A stretch of DNA of 64,000 nucleotides from Aralia elata (lineage: Eukaryota > Streptophyta > Magnoliopsida > Apiales > Araliaceae): assembly GCA_034770075.1 (NCBI GenBank), contig CM068388.1:14717653-14781652 (forward strand), given 5' to 3'. The position numbers and the translations under genes were made by a program. The notes beneath the pieces were generated by a model, which was not told the origin of the DNA, made no database searches, and was given only the letters and a program-made list of their open reading frames with translations. This document shows, one piece after another, positions 23,861-34,831 of this stretch (its first letter is position 1; each line of letters opens with the position of its first letter).

Positions 23861-25694
23861 TGTTAGGTTTGTACATAGCGCGAATATGCAATCAAATTAC
23901 ATAAATAGTGCGGAAGCGCGATAAAACGGATTTTTAAAATTTTCATACAAACCATCACCATGATCATCCATGTGCTCAATTATCAATTAAACGAAAGAGA
24001 TAGAGATTAAGAAATTATACCCTCATAGAATCGTGCTTCCTCGGGTACAAGTTCACCTCCAATTCCTTCGCGTTCTCCTTGAATTTCACCGATTAAATTC
24101 CTTCCTTTGATCAACGTTAGCCACCCAAGTGTTTGGCCTCTAGAGGTGATCCACCAAGGAATAATAGTTGTTCAAGAAGATGGGTGTTGGCAAAACCCTA
24201 GTTTCTATCTCTATAGAAATTGCAAGTACTCTCTCTCTCCAATTCTCATGGAAGAGTGTGTAAATTGTCTAACAATCTAATTGTCTGACTGTCTAACCCC
24301 AAATCATAATAAGACTCCTCTTATTTATAGATATAGGGAACCCTCCTAAACTATTTAGGATTAGGTTTTTTATTTTAATTAAACTCCTTTAATTAATTGA
24401 ACTCCTAATCCAATTAGGAATTCATGAGAGAGTACTTCTATTAATTAATTCCCAATCCCTATTAGGAATTAAATAATAGTAATAGTAATAATAATAATAA
24501 GACTCGTCTTATTATTTTATATTTAATATTTTCAAAATATTAAATAATAAAAATTAAGCTATTTAATTTATTCTATCTCCATAGATTAAATTAAATACAC
24601 TTAACTTATTATTACGATTATGTCATTTACTTCTTAAATAAATATTTTTCTTTTGCGGTGTGACCCTTTAGGTTCTCCATATTAAACCGGTTGTGAATAA
24701 ATCAATTAGAACAATTCTAATTTTATTTAAATAAATAAATTAAACTATTTAATTCATTTAAATAAATAATATTTATTCTACAATAAGGGTAAGCCCCCTT
24801 AGCGATCAACGACTTTTCAAATAATATAGATTTCAACATTAATCACAAAAGAACCTTTCAGTGAATAGTTACTGTACAATTCAATCCTTCTACTATACAA
24901 TGTCCCAATTAAATATAAGACATGGAATTACTGTCAAGTCTTATTTTATTTAATTTATGTATTTCGATTCTGAAATGCACAACTCCAATTAATGCAAATT
25001 AGAAACTCCTTTCTAATTTCATTCTGCTTTGGCCAAAGACTTCTGAGTCGTCATTTATCGAATCACATAGGACATTCTCTACTTTTACTAGAAGTGGTAG
25101 ATTCTTTGTTGATCATTCACCTATCTCCATGTATAACTTATTATACCCAATCATACCCTTTGATATATACCCTAAGGGTCTTAAGGGACATATCAAAGTA
25201 TAACTCATCATACACAAGATACTATGATGATCTCAAGTCCAAGGATCACTTGTACTACTATCACTAGAGGAATTCCTATTGACAGGCGAGTAAAACTCCA
25301 TTAGGTATTCCTTAGCGAGCCACGTTCAGTGAACTTATTCTCTAATAAGCACCTACATACTTGCTTTAGTGTCTCCACACAAATGATTATGAGATCAATC
25401 ATCTTCTTCATAAGAGCAAGCAACGTATGTACTAATCTATCCGGATTCACTAATCCCCTTTTTAGTAATCCATCGATTAGGAACGATTTTAGTTTTTGAG
25501 CTATCTAGAATTTAGATCTCATTAGCATGATCACCATCATGATTCTAAAAGCATTGCTCAAAACTATGGGTTTATCACATTTAATATAACAGCACTATGT
25601 AGATAATGTAAAATGCCTTTTACAAACGAATAAGATTACAAAGTATATGCTACATCATATCAAATATGATTGGCTTGTGTGCATACTACTTTCA
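23861..25694 (-). repeat. Copia B 5' LTR (1834 bp)
   Basis: TGTTAGGTTTGTACATAGC to TACTTTCA, followed directly by the CCTCG target duplication and resumption of the C1 LTR (AACTCTATGAATCTCG). It lacks the single-base insertions seen in the partner LTR and agrees with element A at those places. Confidence 0.95.
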
Positions 25695-25699
25695 CCTCG

Positions 25700-25965
25700 A
25701 ACTCTATGAATCTCGATTTGCAGACCAATTAATTTGGTGTCACATATGAGCCAGCAATTTACGAAAAAAGCGAAACTCGGATGAGTTGGTACATCCATTT
25801 CAAATATACCAACTGGCGACTCTGATCAATTGGCTCATCATAAAGAACGATCTTTCAAAACTCAGTCGACATTAATGCCGACCTTTTCTAAAAAATCATC
25901 TAATAAAAGGCTAAAATTGGAAAGGGCAACAATCGCAACGGAAGTGAATCCTCCTGGCGTCGACA
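25700..25965 (+). repeat. C1 5' LTR, second part
   Basis: Continues the C1 LTR after copia B and ends CTGGCGTCGACA, the same TG...CA end as the C2 LTRs. It includes a primer-site-like ACTGGCGACTCTG (about 25810) ~150 bp before the true primer site. Confidence 0.9.
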
Positions 25966-25967
25966 GC

Positions 25968-25985
25968 TGGCGACTCCGCTGGGGA
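25968..25985 (+). other. C1 primer-binding site (tRNA-Arg-like)
   Basis: TGGCGACTCCGCTGGGGA begins two bases after the LTR end. Its first bases are complementary to a tRNA 3' end of the form GGAGTCGCCA, as in plant tRNA-Arg, the primer reported for Ogre elements. The tRNA assignment is from memory. Confidence 0.75.
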
Positions 25986-26701
25986 TATTAGAGGGCTTAA
26001 GCCGCGTTCAAATCTTGATGCTATCCTATCCTTTAAAAATTCATGAATGTGTATTTGCATGCGATATTGTGACCTGTTTTGCTTGTTGTTGTGTGAATGT
26101 GTGTTTTGTCCAGTGAATGAATGATTAAATGGAATTGCTTTACTTTAAAGTAATCATTTGCATACGGTGAGGACGATGAATGTGAATGTATGTTGAGAGT
26201 GTACCTCCTCTTGAGGCGAACCCGTCGGTTGCTTATTACTGGACTCGAAGGGGCTGCTCCCCGGAGATGGCTCGGGAAACGCACCACCCAGATCCGCTCC
26301 AATCGAAAGGATTCAGACGAGTAGATTACGAAGATTTGGGGACCTTCATGCCGAAAAGCCCGCGAGAGTAACCCTAGGGTAGGTCAGCCTCTGATAAACC
26401 CAACGCGAGGAAAGTCTCTTCATGCCCTTTTACGTTTACGCGTATAAATGTCATAGTCCCATTCAATATTTTTACATATACCTTCCCTGTTGTCAAAAGA
26501 AAATACTAACCTCCATGTTTTGCAGGGAATAGCTGGGAAAGCATAATAATTCGTGTCTAACATTTATTATTGCAATGAGGGACTACTAACATTTTGTTTT
26601 GTAGGGATAGATTAAAAAACCCAAAAACACAAAAGTTACAGCTTTAGCATGCATCCACATCTTTCATTTCCCAAAGTTTAAACTCCAAACTGTTTTTCTG
26701 T
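25986..26701 (+). other. C1 5' leader
   Basis: A 0.7-kb untranslated leader, conserved with C2 (30729-31440). The best conserved part (about 26200-26370) holds GGGGCTGCTCCCC, which can form a short hairpin. A donor-like CGGTGAGGA at about 26166 and three acceptor-like pyrimidine-AG sites just before gag (about 26524, 26604 and 26703) suggest a leader intron. Small ORFs here are not conserved and I do not call them genes. Confidence 0.6.
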
Positions 26702-26758
26702 AGGATTGCTCCTCAAACGCATTTGCAGTTTAAAAGGGCCCAGGACTCTACATCTAAA

Positions 26759-28637
26759 ATGGCTGATCTTCCACCTACTAATCCTGGTTCCATATCTCGT
26801 GAGGAATTTGATGATTTTAAGAAACAGATGTTGGAAATGGCCATGATGTTGAAGGAACAATTGCTACCTAGACAGGATCCACCTAAAGAGGATCCACCCC
26901 AACCTAAGGGCGAGCTAGTCGTCCCAAAGGCCATTCCTATACCTAACAGGACAGTGATTACTATCCCAGAGGAAGGAGACACTGATGACCTTCGAAAGAA
27001 AATGAAGCAAATGGAGGAGACCATCCAATCCCTGAAAGGCGTAGGTTCCTTGGGCAGGGTGAATTATTCAGATCTGTGTATCTTTCCAGGAACCAGATAT
27101 CCGGAAAGTTTAAAATTCCCGAATTTGAGAAATACAATGGGAAGGGGGATCCTTATACACATCTGAAAATATACATTGGGGAGCTTGGATCTTATGCAGA
27201 GGACGAAGGTCTAAGGATGCAATTATTCCAAAAGAGCCTGACGGGAGAGGCAAGAATTTGGTATGCCCGTCTTGATAATGCCCGAATCCACAATTGGGAG
27301 GAGTTGGCCCATACCTTCTTAACACAATATAGCTTCCAGGCACAAATGGCCCCTGATAGATATCAAATGACGAAAATCAAGAAGTAAACAAAAGAATCTT
27401 TCAGGGATTATGCACAACGATGGAGGGGTATGGTTGTACAGGTGAATCCCCCAATGAGTGAGTCGGAGATGGTGATGACCTTCGTGGATATTCAAGAGGC
27501 ACCTTATTATGAGCGGGTTATATCGGGGATTGGAAGACCGTTTGCCGAGATGATAAAACACGGAAAAATGGTGGACATGGGGTTGAAGTCTGGCAAGATT
27601 CGGGATTTCACGGCTTTAGAAACAGCTGCGGAACAAATCCAGAGTGGAAACTATGGCAGCACTTCCCGTAGGGTCCAAAAGAAAAAGGAGGAAGATGTTT
27701 CCCTCATCCTGCAGGGATCATCTAGAAAGGCGGAGAACAATCCTCCAGTACAGATACAGAGAGTGGGGCCATCCCGACAGCCTAACTTCACTGATCAAAG
27801 GACGGACGGGCGAAGAAGGTTCGAGACCACGAAAAATCGAGTATTCACCCCGCTCGGGAATCCTCTTGAGCGAATTTTGGCAGTATTGATAGCCCAGAGG
27901 AAAATAGTCGATTTGGCACCCCCAAGCGACCCGAAAGGAAGAAGATTTGACCCAAGCAAGCGATGCACATACCACTCAGGTTCCCCTGGTCATGATACGC
28001 AGGAATGTTGGACGCTGAAGCACAGAATTCAGAACTTGATCGATAGTGGGGAAATTGTGGTGGAACAGCCAGACTCCCCAAATGTTAAAGTCAATCCCCT
28101 GCCTAGGCATGATGGAGAAGGGGTCAATGTGGCGGAAGCCAGTGAAACCGAGGGGCTGTTAAGGCTGAATTATGTAAAGAAAATTGATGAGGTGATCAGC
28201 ATGATAAGTGGTCACGAGAGTACACGGGGAGCGCCAATTAGGTTGGCGGGTGTAAGCAGAAATATCATAGAGGGGCCTGTCAAGTTAACGGCTCCGAAAA
28301 TCCTCACCCTTACAGCGAGACTGCAAATCCCTGTCAACAGTCTGAAAATGGTACCATGGAATTACGGGGGAGTGTCAGAGGACGCAGCCAGTTGTGCTTC
28401 TGTGACATCAAAGGGGAATCCTTTATATCTACCAGGACGAGTCGTGGAAAGCAAAATGAAGAAGAATGAGAAGATATCCGAGGAGAAAGCCTTGGAATTC
28501 TTAAGGAAGATGGATCATCCAGAAGTAAGGGGGATCCAGATATTAAGAGAGGAGTCGACCCTGACGTCGATCATGGATTTGGTGTTATCATCCAGTGATC
28601 ACTGCAAAATTCTGGCCAAAGTCCTGGAGGAGGCATA
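26759..28637 (+). pseudogene. C1 gag (broken), interrupted by C2 at its end
   Basis: Encodes the Tat-type Gag that forms the retrotransposon particle. From MADLPP at 26759, a predicted helical segment (EEFDDFKKQMLEMAMMLKEQ) and acidic hinge lead into the capsid-like retrotransposon gag domain (YNGKGDPYTHLKIYIGELG, WYARLDNARIHNWEEL). A C-terminal zinc-binding-like segment (CTYHSGSPGHDTQECW) lies near 27965. Lesions: one base missing near 27100 relative to C2 (frame shift), and TAA at 27385-27387 where C2 has CAG. C2 then inserts after GAGGAGGCATA at 28637. If C2 and one GCATA are removed, this frame continues directly into the protease at 46665. Confidence 0.85.
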
Positions 28638-30708
28638 TGTAGACACCCAAATTTTGCACTTCGTATACTAACCTTGACAGGAGGGCAAATTCGTCAAATG
28701 GATCGGCCTGCGAGAGCAACAGATGGAAAAATACGAACACTCGACGCCACCATGATAATTTGCAGCCGAAATCGACATGACAGCAGGGCTATCCGAATTT
28801 GGCATTCTCGGAAGGTGTGGCGCGCTTCCCGGAAATTCCCGGACTGCAGAATACGAGCCTGTCAGCGAAAACCGACATTGCGGCACGAAAATCGAGGCGT
28901 GGCACGAAAATCAAGAAAGTCAAGCCCGCCAGCCGCGGATAGATCTGCGGCCAAATGAGTGCGCCTTTCTGGAAAGTCAGATCCCGAAAACCGGGCTGAG
29001 TGGCGAGCCAGCTGGCCAGCCGCAGATCCATCTGCGGCCAGCCGCAGATAGATCTGCGGCTGGCTTTGGCCAGCCTATTTAAACTCAGCTTCGGGCAGTA
29101 TACAGGAGGTTGAGCAGTTTGGCGGAAGAAGAAGGAAATCAGCAGCAGTTTTAGCTCGGAAATAGGGAGAAATAGCACAAATTCTTGCAACAATTGAGAG
29201 AAAAAAGAGAGGAAGTTCCTTTGTTGTTAGATTATATCAATACATCTCATATTTCAATCAAACACACAAGTTTCTACACAATTTTGGTATCATTTGCAAG
29301 GTGAAAATCTCATTATTTTTGCAACTTCTATCATGTCATTTGGTTAAATTTAATTGCAATTTTCAAGAATATTGTTGAACAATCATGGATTAGGGATTAT
29401 TGGTGAGGGTTCCATTGGAACAAGATTCTTCCTAATAATCCGATGATATCTAATTGATGAAATTTCTAGCTTATTTATGGGTATATATTAGGCGTAGTCT
29501 GATTGATTGTATTTTTAGGATGTGTTAGGCAATCTACGTTGTTGTTATTGTAGTATTCATTTTGTGAGTATGTAGTAATCGTGGTTGTGAGCCTAGGAAA
29601 GCGACCCCGTGGTTCAAATCCGATGATGGACGTTTTGGTGTATGTAATAGATTCAAGATGCTTGTTTTGTAATATGTAACTGTCGGGCCTTAAAACGACG
29701 CTAAGGCGAGAATCGGGTTTAAGGCCCCGTATTAGTGGAATATGTGATTGTTGGCGCTCGGGGATATTTTGATGGCTTACATGCCCATGGATAGCCCCGA
29801 CGCATGTTTATACTTGATTAGATTTTGAGGCGCCAAAAGGATTTCAAAAAGATTAAACGATAAGGATCTTTTCTAAAAATCAATCAAAGTAGGATATTAG
29901 CATCACGAGGCTAAAAATTTGGGAAACGCTAACGAAAGTCGATTCCTATCCTACGGGAAAAGCTAAAAGAGGTTATTTTCAAATGTCACGAAAAATGGGT
30001 TTTACAAAAGAATGAAACGTTTTATTAAACCGTTGTGCATAGGGTGAAAGAGATTCTAGAAGTTGCCCATCATTTGAATTACGAAAGCAACGTATAGATC
30101 TTGATTCCTATTTTGATGAAGGTTTAAAACTCTTGTTTTGCCAAAACGACACCTAATGAAAATTCCATGGCTTTTGACGATTAGAATCAAATCTTTCTCA
30201 ATAAATAAGGCTTTCTCGTAAATATCGAAAAGACATTTTAAGCACTCTCAAAACTAAAGCACGATTTTCCCTAAAAATCCAAATGATTCTTTCATACAAA
30301 CTCACCACAACATTCATTTAGGCACGCACACACACGCACGCATACACGTTTCATGAATTAAAGGATAGGAAAAGCATCAAGATTGCGGTAACCGTATTTC
30401 ACGGAAGTCGGGGGGTGCCTAACACCTTCCCCTCGCTTAAACAAGCCCTCGAACTCTATGAATCTCGATTCGCAGACCATTTAATTCGGAGTCACACATG
30501 AGCCAGCGATTTATAAAAAACGAAAACTCGGATGAGTTGGTACATCCATTTCAAACATACCAACTGGCGACTCTGGTTAATTGGCTCATCATAAAAAACG
30601 ATCTTTCAAAACCCCGTCGACATTTAATGCCGACCTTTTTCCCAAAATCACCTAAAAGGCTAAAAATAGGAAAAGGGAACGAGAGACGAGAAAAACCCGG
30701 CGTCGACA
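28638..30708 (+). repeat. C2 5' LTR
   Basis: TGTAGACACCCAAATTTTGC to GGCGTCGACA. It carries three 20-bp palindromes (28932-28951, 29019-29038 and 29041-29060) then a TATA-like box at 29075-29083. A primer-site-like CAACTGGCGACTC lies at 30561-30573. ORFs inside are shadows. Confidence 0.95.
28932..29090 (+). promoter_or_regulatory. C2 LTR promoter region: palindromes and TATA-like box
   Basis: Three copies of a 20-bp palindrome of form GCCGCAGAT-NN-ATCTGCGGC (the first with one arm mismatch) lie upstream of CTATTTAAA (29075-29083). The last palindrome ends 14 bases before that box. Its position in the U3 part of the LTR and the TATA-like sequence make this the likely RNA start region. The 3' LTR repeats it at about 44883-45041. 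Confidence 0.65.
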
Positions 30709-30710
30709 AC

Positions 30711-30728
30711 TGGCGACTCCGCTGGGGA
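30711..30728 (+). other. C2 primer-binding site (tRNA-Arg-like)
   Basis: TGGCGACTCCGCTGGGGA, two bases after the LTR end, identical to the C1 site. Confidence 0.8.
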
Positions 30729-31440
30729 CATTGGAGGGCTTAAGCCGCGTTTAAATCTTGATGCTATACTATCCTTTAAAATTCATAAAATGTGTGTGCG
30801 TGCGATATTTTGATTTTGTACTTTTGTTGTGTGAATGTGTGTTTTGTCGAATAAATGAATGATTTGAATGGAATTGCTTTACTTTTGAGTAATCATTTGC
30901 ATACGGTGAGGACGATGAATGTGAATGTATGTTGAGAGAGTACCTCCTCCTGAGGCGAACCTGTCGGTTGCTTATTACTGGACTCGAAGGGGCTGCTCCC
31001 CGGAGATGGCTCAGGAAACGCACCACCCAAATCCGCTCCAATCGAAAGGGCTCAAACGAGTAGATTGCGAAGATTTGGGGACCTTCATGCCGAAAAGCCC
31101 GTGAGAGTAACCCTAGGATAGGTCATCCTCAGATTAACCCAACGCAGGAAAAGTCTCTTCATGCCTTTTTACGTTTATACGTCTAAATGTCATGATCCCA
31201 TTCAATATCCATATATGCCTCTCCTATGACAAAAGAGATTACTAACCTCTGTGAATTGCAGGGAATAGTTGGGGAAGCATAATAAAGCATGTTTAGCAGT
31301 GGTTATTGCATTAAAGGACTACTAACTTTCTGTTTTACAGGGAAAGATTAAAAAACCCAAAGCACAAAAAGTTACAGCTTTTGCATGCATCCATATCCTT
31401 TCATTTCCCCGGACTAAACTTCGAACCGTTGTTTTGTAGG
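30729..31440 (+). other. C2 5' leader
   Basis: Conserved non-coding leader. It contains the donor-like ACGGTGAGGACG (about 30904), the GGGGCTGCTCCCC hairpin (about 30989-31001) and acceptor-like sites at about 31261, 31340 and 31440. The last is followed by ATTGCTCCTCAAAC, coding IAPQT, which lacks its own start. An upstream ATG at 31381 reads through to gag in C2, but the same register hits a stop in C1, so it is probably intronic. Confidence 0.6.
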
Positions 31441-31494
31441 ATTGCTCCTCAAACCCGTTCGCAGTCTAAGAAAGCCCAAAATTCTACATCTGAA

Positions 31495-33450
31495 ATGGCT
31501 GATATTCCTAATCATAGTTCCATATCTCGGGAAGAGTTTGATGACTTCAAAAAACAGATGATGGAAATGGCCACGATGCTAAAAGAGCAGTTCCTACTCA
31601 GACAGGATCCGCCAAGCCAAGGACCCCATAATATTCCACCACCAGGGGGTGACCAGAATCTTCCTAAAAATATTGTAAACCTGGGTAAGGATGACCAACC
31701 CCAACTCAAGGACGAGCCAGTCATTACAAGGGCCGTTCCCATACCTAACAAGACAGTGATTACTATCCCAGAGGAGGGGGACACTGACGACCTTCGGAAA
31801 AAAATGAGACACATGGAGGAGACCATCCAATCTCTACGAGTCATAGGCTCCCTAGGAGGGGTCAATTACTCGGATCTGTGCGTTTTCCCCGGAGCCAGAT
31901 ATCCAGAAAAGTTCAAGGTCCCCGAGTTTGAAAAATACAATGGAAAGGGAGACCCCTATACACACTTGAAAATATACATTGGAGAACTCGGGTCTTATGC
32001 TGAAGACGAAGGGCTAAGAATGCAGCTGTTCCAGAAAAGCTTAACAGGGGAGGCAAGAATCTGGTATGCCCGCCTTGACAACGCCCGAATCCACAACTGG
32101 GAGGAATTGGCCCATACTTTCTTAACCCAATACAGTTTTCAGGCCCAGATGGCCCCTGACAGGTACCAAATGACAAAAGTCAAGAAGCAGCCTAGGGAAT
32201 CCTTCAGGGAATATGCGCAACGATGGAGGGGCAATGGCCGCACAGGTAACCCCCCCGATGAGCGAATCAGAGATGGTAATGACCTTTGTAGACATCCAGG
32301 AGGCACCGTATTATGAGCGGGTCATCTCGGGGATTGGAAGACCCTTTGCTGAAATGATTAAACATGGAGAGATGGTTGACATGGGGTTGAAATCGGGTAA
32401 AATCCGGGATCTTACTGCTTTAGAAACTGCTGCCGAGCAAATACAGAATGGAAACTACGGCAGCACTTCCCGGAGGGTCCAAAAGAAAAAGGAGGAGGAT
32501 GTCTCCCTCATCCTACAGGGGTCATCCAGAAAAACGGAAAGCCATCTTCCGGTACAGGTGCAGAGGGTAGGGCCGTCCCGGCAGCCCAACTTCACAGATC
32601 AAAGAGCAGAGGGACGAAGGAGGTATGAGGCCTCGCAAAATCGAGTATTCACCCCGCTCGGGGAGCCGCTTGAACGAGTATTAGCGGTATTAGTCGCCCA
32701 AAAGAAAATAGTTGGTCTGGCACCACCGAGTGACCCAAAGGGTAGAAGGTTTGACCCGAGCAAGCGATGTGCATACCACTCCAGCTCCCCTGGCCATGAT
32801 ACACAAGACTGTTGGACGCTGAAGCATCGAATCCAAAACCTGATTGACAGTGGGGAAATTGTGGTGGAACAGCCATACTCCCCGAATGTCAAAGCAAATC
32901 CCCTGCCAAGACATGATGGAGGTGGGGTCAATTTGACGGATGACAGTGAAGCTGGTGGGCCGCCGAGGTTAAACTATGTGCAGGAAATTGAGGGGATGAT
33001 CAACGTGATACATGAGCATGGGAGTGCACGGGGAGTGCCCATCAGATTGATGGGGGTAAGTACGAATAGCACGGAGGGACCGGTCAAGTTGACGGCTCCG
33101 AGGCCCATCATCCTTGCAGCAAGGCCGCAAATCCCTATCAGTAGTCTAAGGACGGTACCCTGGAATTATGGGGGAACGCCAGAGGAAGCGGCCAGTTGTG
33201 CTTCTGTGACGACAAAGGGGAACCCCTTATACCTTCCCGGGCGAGTCCTTGAGAGCCAAAAGGAAAAAAATGAAGAGGTTTCCGAAGAAAGGGCCATAGA
33301 GTTCTTAAAAAGGATGGATCACCTAGAAGCGAGGGGGATTCAGATTTTAAATGAGGAGTCAACCTTAACATCAGTCATGGACCTGGTGTTGTCCTCCAAT
33401 AAGCATTGCAAAACTTTGACGAAGGTTCTGGAGGAGGCATACGTGCCCAA
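31495..33450 (+). pseudogene. C2 gag, single frameshift
   Basis: Gag of the Tat element. MADIPNH starts at 31495, though coding may begin at about 31441 after splicing. Helical N-terminal part, proline-rich hinge, capsid domain (FEKYNGKGDPYTHLKIY, ARIWYARLDNARIHNWEEL, REYAQRWRG), then a basic segment and a zinc-binding-like CAYHSSSPGHDTQDCW near 32765. One extra base at about 32232 (GGGGCAATGG against GGGGTATGG in C1) throws the frame, so the first part ends at 32316 while the rest continues in the frame of 32213-34513. Apart from that base the gene is open. The extra base could be a real mutation or a sequencing error. Confidence 0.85.
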
Positions 33451-34664
33451 GGAAATTAGTGAGGAAGGTTTCGGCCAGTTGGTGGGCCATTTGATGGAGA
33501 GCGACGTGATATCCTTTGCAGATGAGGACATACCCAAGGAAGGAAGGGGACACCGGAAACCGCTACATATTGCGGTAATCTCCTCGGGGTATATCATGAA
33601 TGGGGTATTGATTGATGGGGGATCGGCATTGAATATATGTCCTCTCAGTACGCTAAAGAAAATGAACATCAGTTCCAAACGCCTCCGAGCCAGTCAGGTG
33701 GTGGTTCGGGCTTTTGACGGATCCCGGAGGGATACCATTGGAGAGATAGAATTGCCAGTGGAGATAGGGCCCTGTACTTTTGATATATCCTTCCAAGTCC
33801 TAGATATTACGGCAAGCTACAACCTGCTGTTAGGGAGGCCGTGGATACACATGGCCGGGGCAGTTCCTTCCACGCTCCACCAACAAATCAAGCTGATCAT
33901 CGATGGGAATCTGGTAACAATCTCGGCCGAATGTGATGACCCTTCTCCTCCCAGGAGTGGCCTACCAGTGATCAATGTGGATGAGTCAGCAGCACCTGCC
34001 AGCTTTCAAGCACTAGAGATTAGCACTCCCCATTATAGATGCCTGGGAGCTCCAGCTGTGAAACCTAGGATCTCTCCGGAACTAACCTTTGTGGCAAAGG
34101 AAATGATAAAAATGAACTTCCAGCCTGGACAGGGATTGGGGAAAAGCAATCAGGGAATCATTGAGCCCATCCACCTACCACAGCAGATAGGCAAAGCAGG
34201 GTTGGGATACCATGGGGGCGCATCACGGGGATACCGTCAGGATGCGACTCCGATTCGACTAGCTGGCAGTCCAGTGACTAAAGTCGGCAATGGACAGGGG
34301 ATCGGCGGGCCTGTGACTGGGACAGGGAATGAAAAATTAACCCCCGCACGTAATAAGTCCGCCCGGAGGGAAAGTTTCCTGCAGGAGGTCGCAAAAGAGT
34401 TTGAAACCAAATGCTATATCCTGGACAATCAACAAACAGCGAGGAGGGGATGGATGTTGTCACGCCACCGGGGGCCCAGCGAGTTATGCCTATCATCAAT
34501 TGGGCGGAGCTAATGATTCCCGATGAGGGTAAGAGAGGGGACTCAGGCGATATAGCCGTAGTCATCGGGGAAGTGTCCGATGTGAAGCCGCCTTTCATTC
34601 GGCGCATTTCGCCCGACCTAACAGTCGACAACTGGACCATGAAACCAGTGATATCCAAGCAAGG
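33451..34664 (+). pseudogene. C2 aspartic protease fused to G-patch, 3' exon end
   Basis: Continues the gag frame. Retropepsin domain: HIAVISSGYIMNGVLIDGGS, with the catalytic Asp of IDGGS at 33614 (the family usually has DTG or DSG), then SYNLLLGRPWIH. After ~100 residues comes a G-patch at about 34095-34215 (FQPGQGLGKSNQGI ... GKAGLGYHGG), a glycine-rich nucleic-acid-binding motif also known downstream of protease in some retroviruses. One base is missing near 34419 relative to C1 (TATCCTGG against TATCCCCGG), so the long ORF ends early at 34513 while the correct frame resumes at 34411-34668. The exon ends at a splice donor, G|GTAAAA. Confidence 0.85.
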
Positions 34665-34831
34665 GTAAAACCCGACATCAGGGTGTTAGACCCCGGAGGA
34701 CGGGAGAAGGAAGAAGTTTATTTTGTTGTTATTTTATTTTTGCATAAATTATGTCGTTTCTTCGTGTTATTTGAAAATGCGATCGTCGTGGAAGGCAACT
34801 TATATATGACAAGTATTTTGTTTTATGTCAG
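34665..34831 (+). other. C2 intron between protease and RT
   Basis: A 167-bp GT...AG intron. The donor GTAAAAC follows CAAGG at 34664; the acceptor TTTTATGTCAG ends at 34831 after a T-rich tract. Unspliced, the protease frame meets TAA immediately (34666-34668). Spliced, GG joins G to make Gly and the frame runs straight into CINLSN of the RT exon. C1 has a 166-bp counterpart with the same sites and phase. Ogre elements are known to splice an intron at this place. Confidence 0.85.

Larger units (their letters stand above)
16602..25694 (-). mobile_element. Copia element B, full length with 5-bp target duplication
   Basis: A 9093-bp element flanked by CCTCG on both sides (16597-16601 and 25695-25699), inserted into the C1 5' LTR. 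Minus-strand order: 5' LTR 23861-25694, primer site 23843-23859, leader, gag, protease, integrase remnant, RT, RNase H, polypurine tract and 3' LTR 16602-18456. Its two LTRs are very similar apart from a cluster of single-base insertions at 17580-18450. It has no long ORF and shares several lesions with A. Confidence 0.95.

Noticed and set aside
28674..29193. ORFs inside the Tat LTR (28674-28958, 28777-29082, 28789-29193 and mirrored in 44571-45144)
   Set aside because: They lie in the promoter/U3 part of the LTR, overlap each other in several frames, and are duplicated only because the LTR is duplicated.
31381..31494. Upstream ATG (MHASISFHF...) as the true gag start in C2
   Set aside because: The same register in C1 hits a stop before gag and the segment contains an acceptor-like site, so it is more likely leader or intron.
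34683..34831. ATG at 34683 as the start of a separate RT polyprotein
   Set aside because: It falls in the predicted intron; the N-terminal stretch is poorly conserved with C1, whereas splicing gives a continuous frame.
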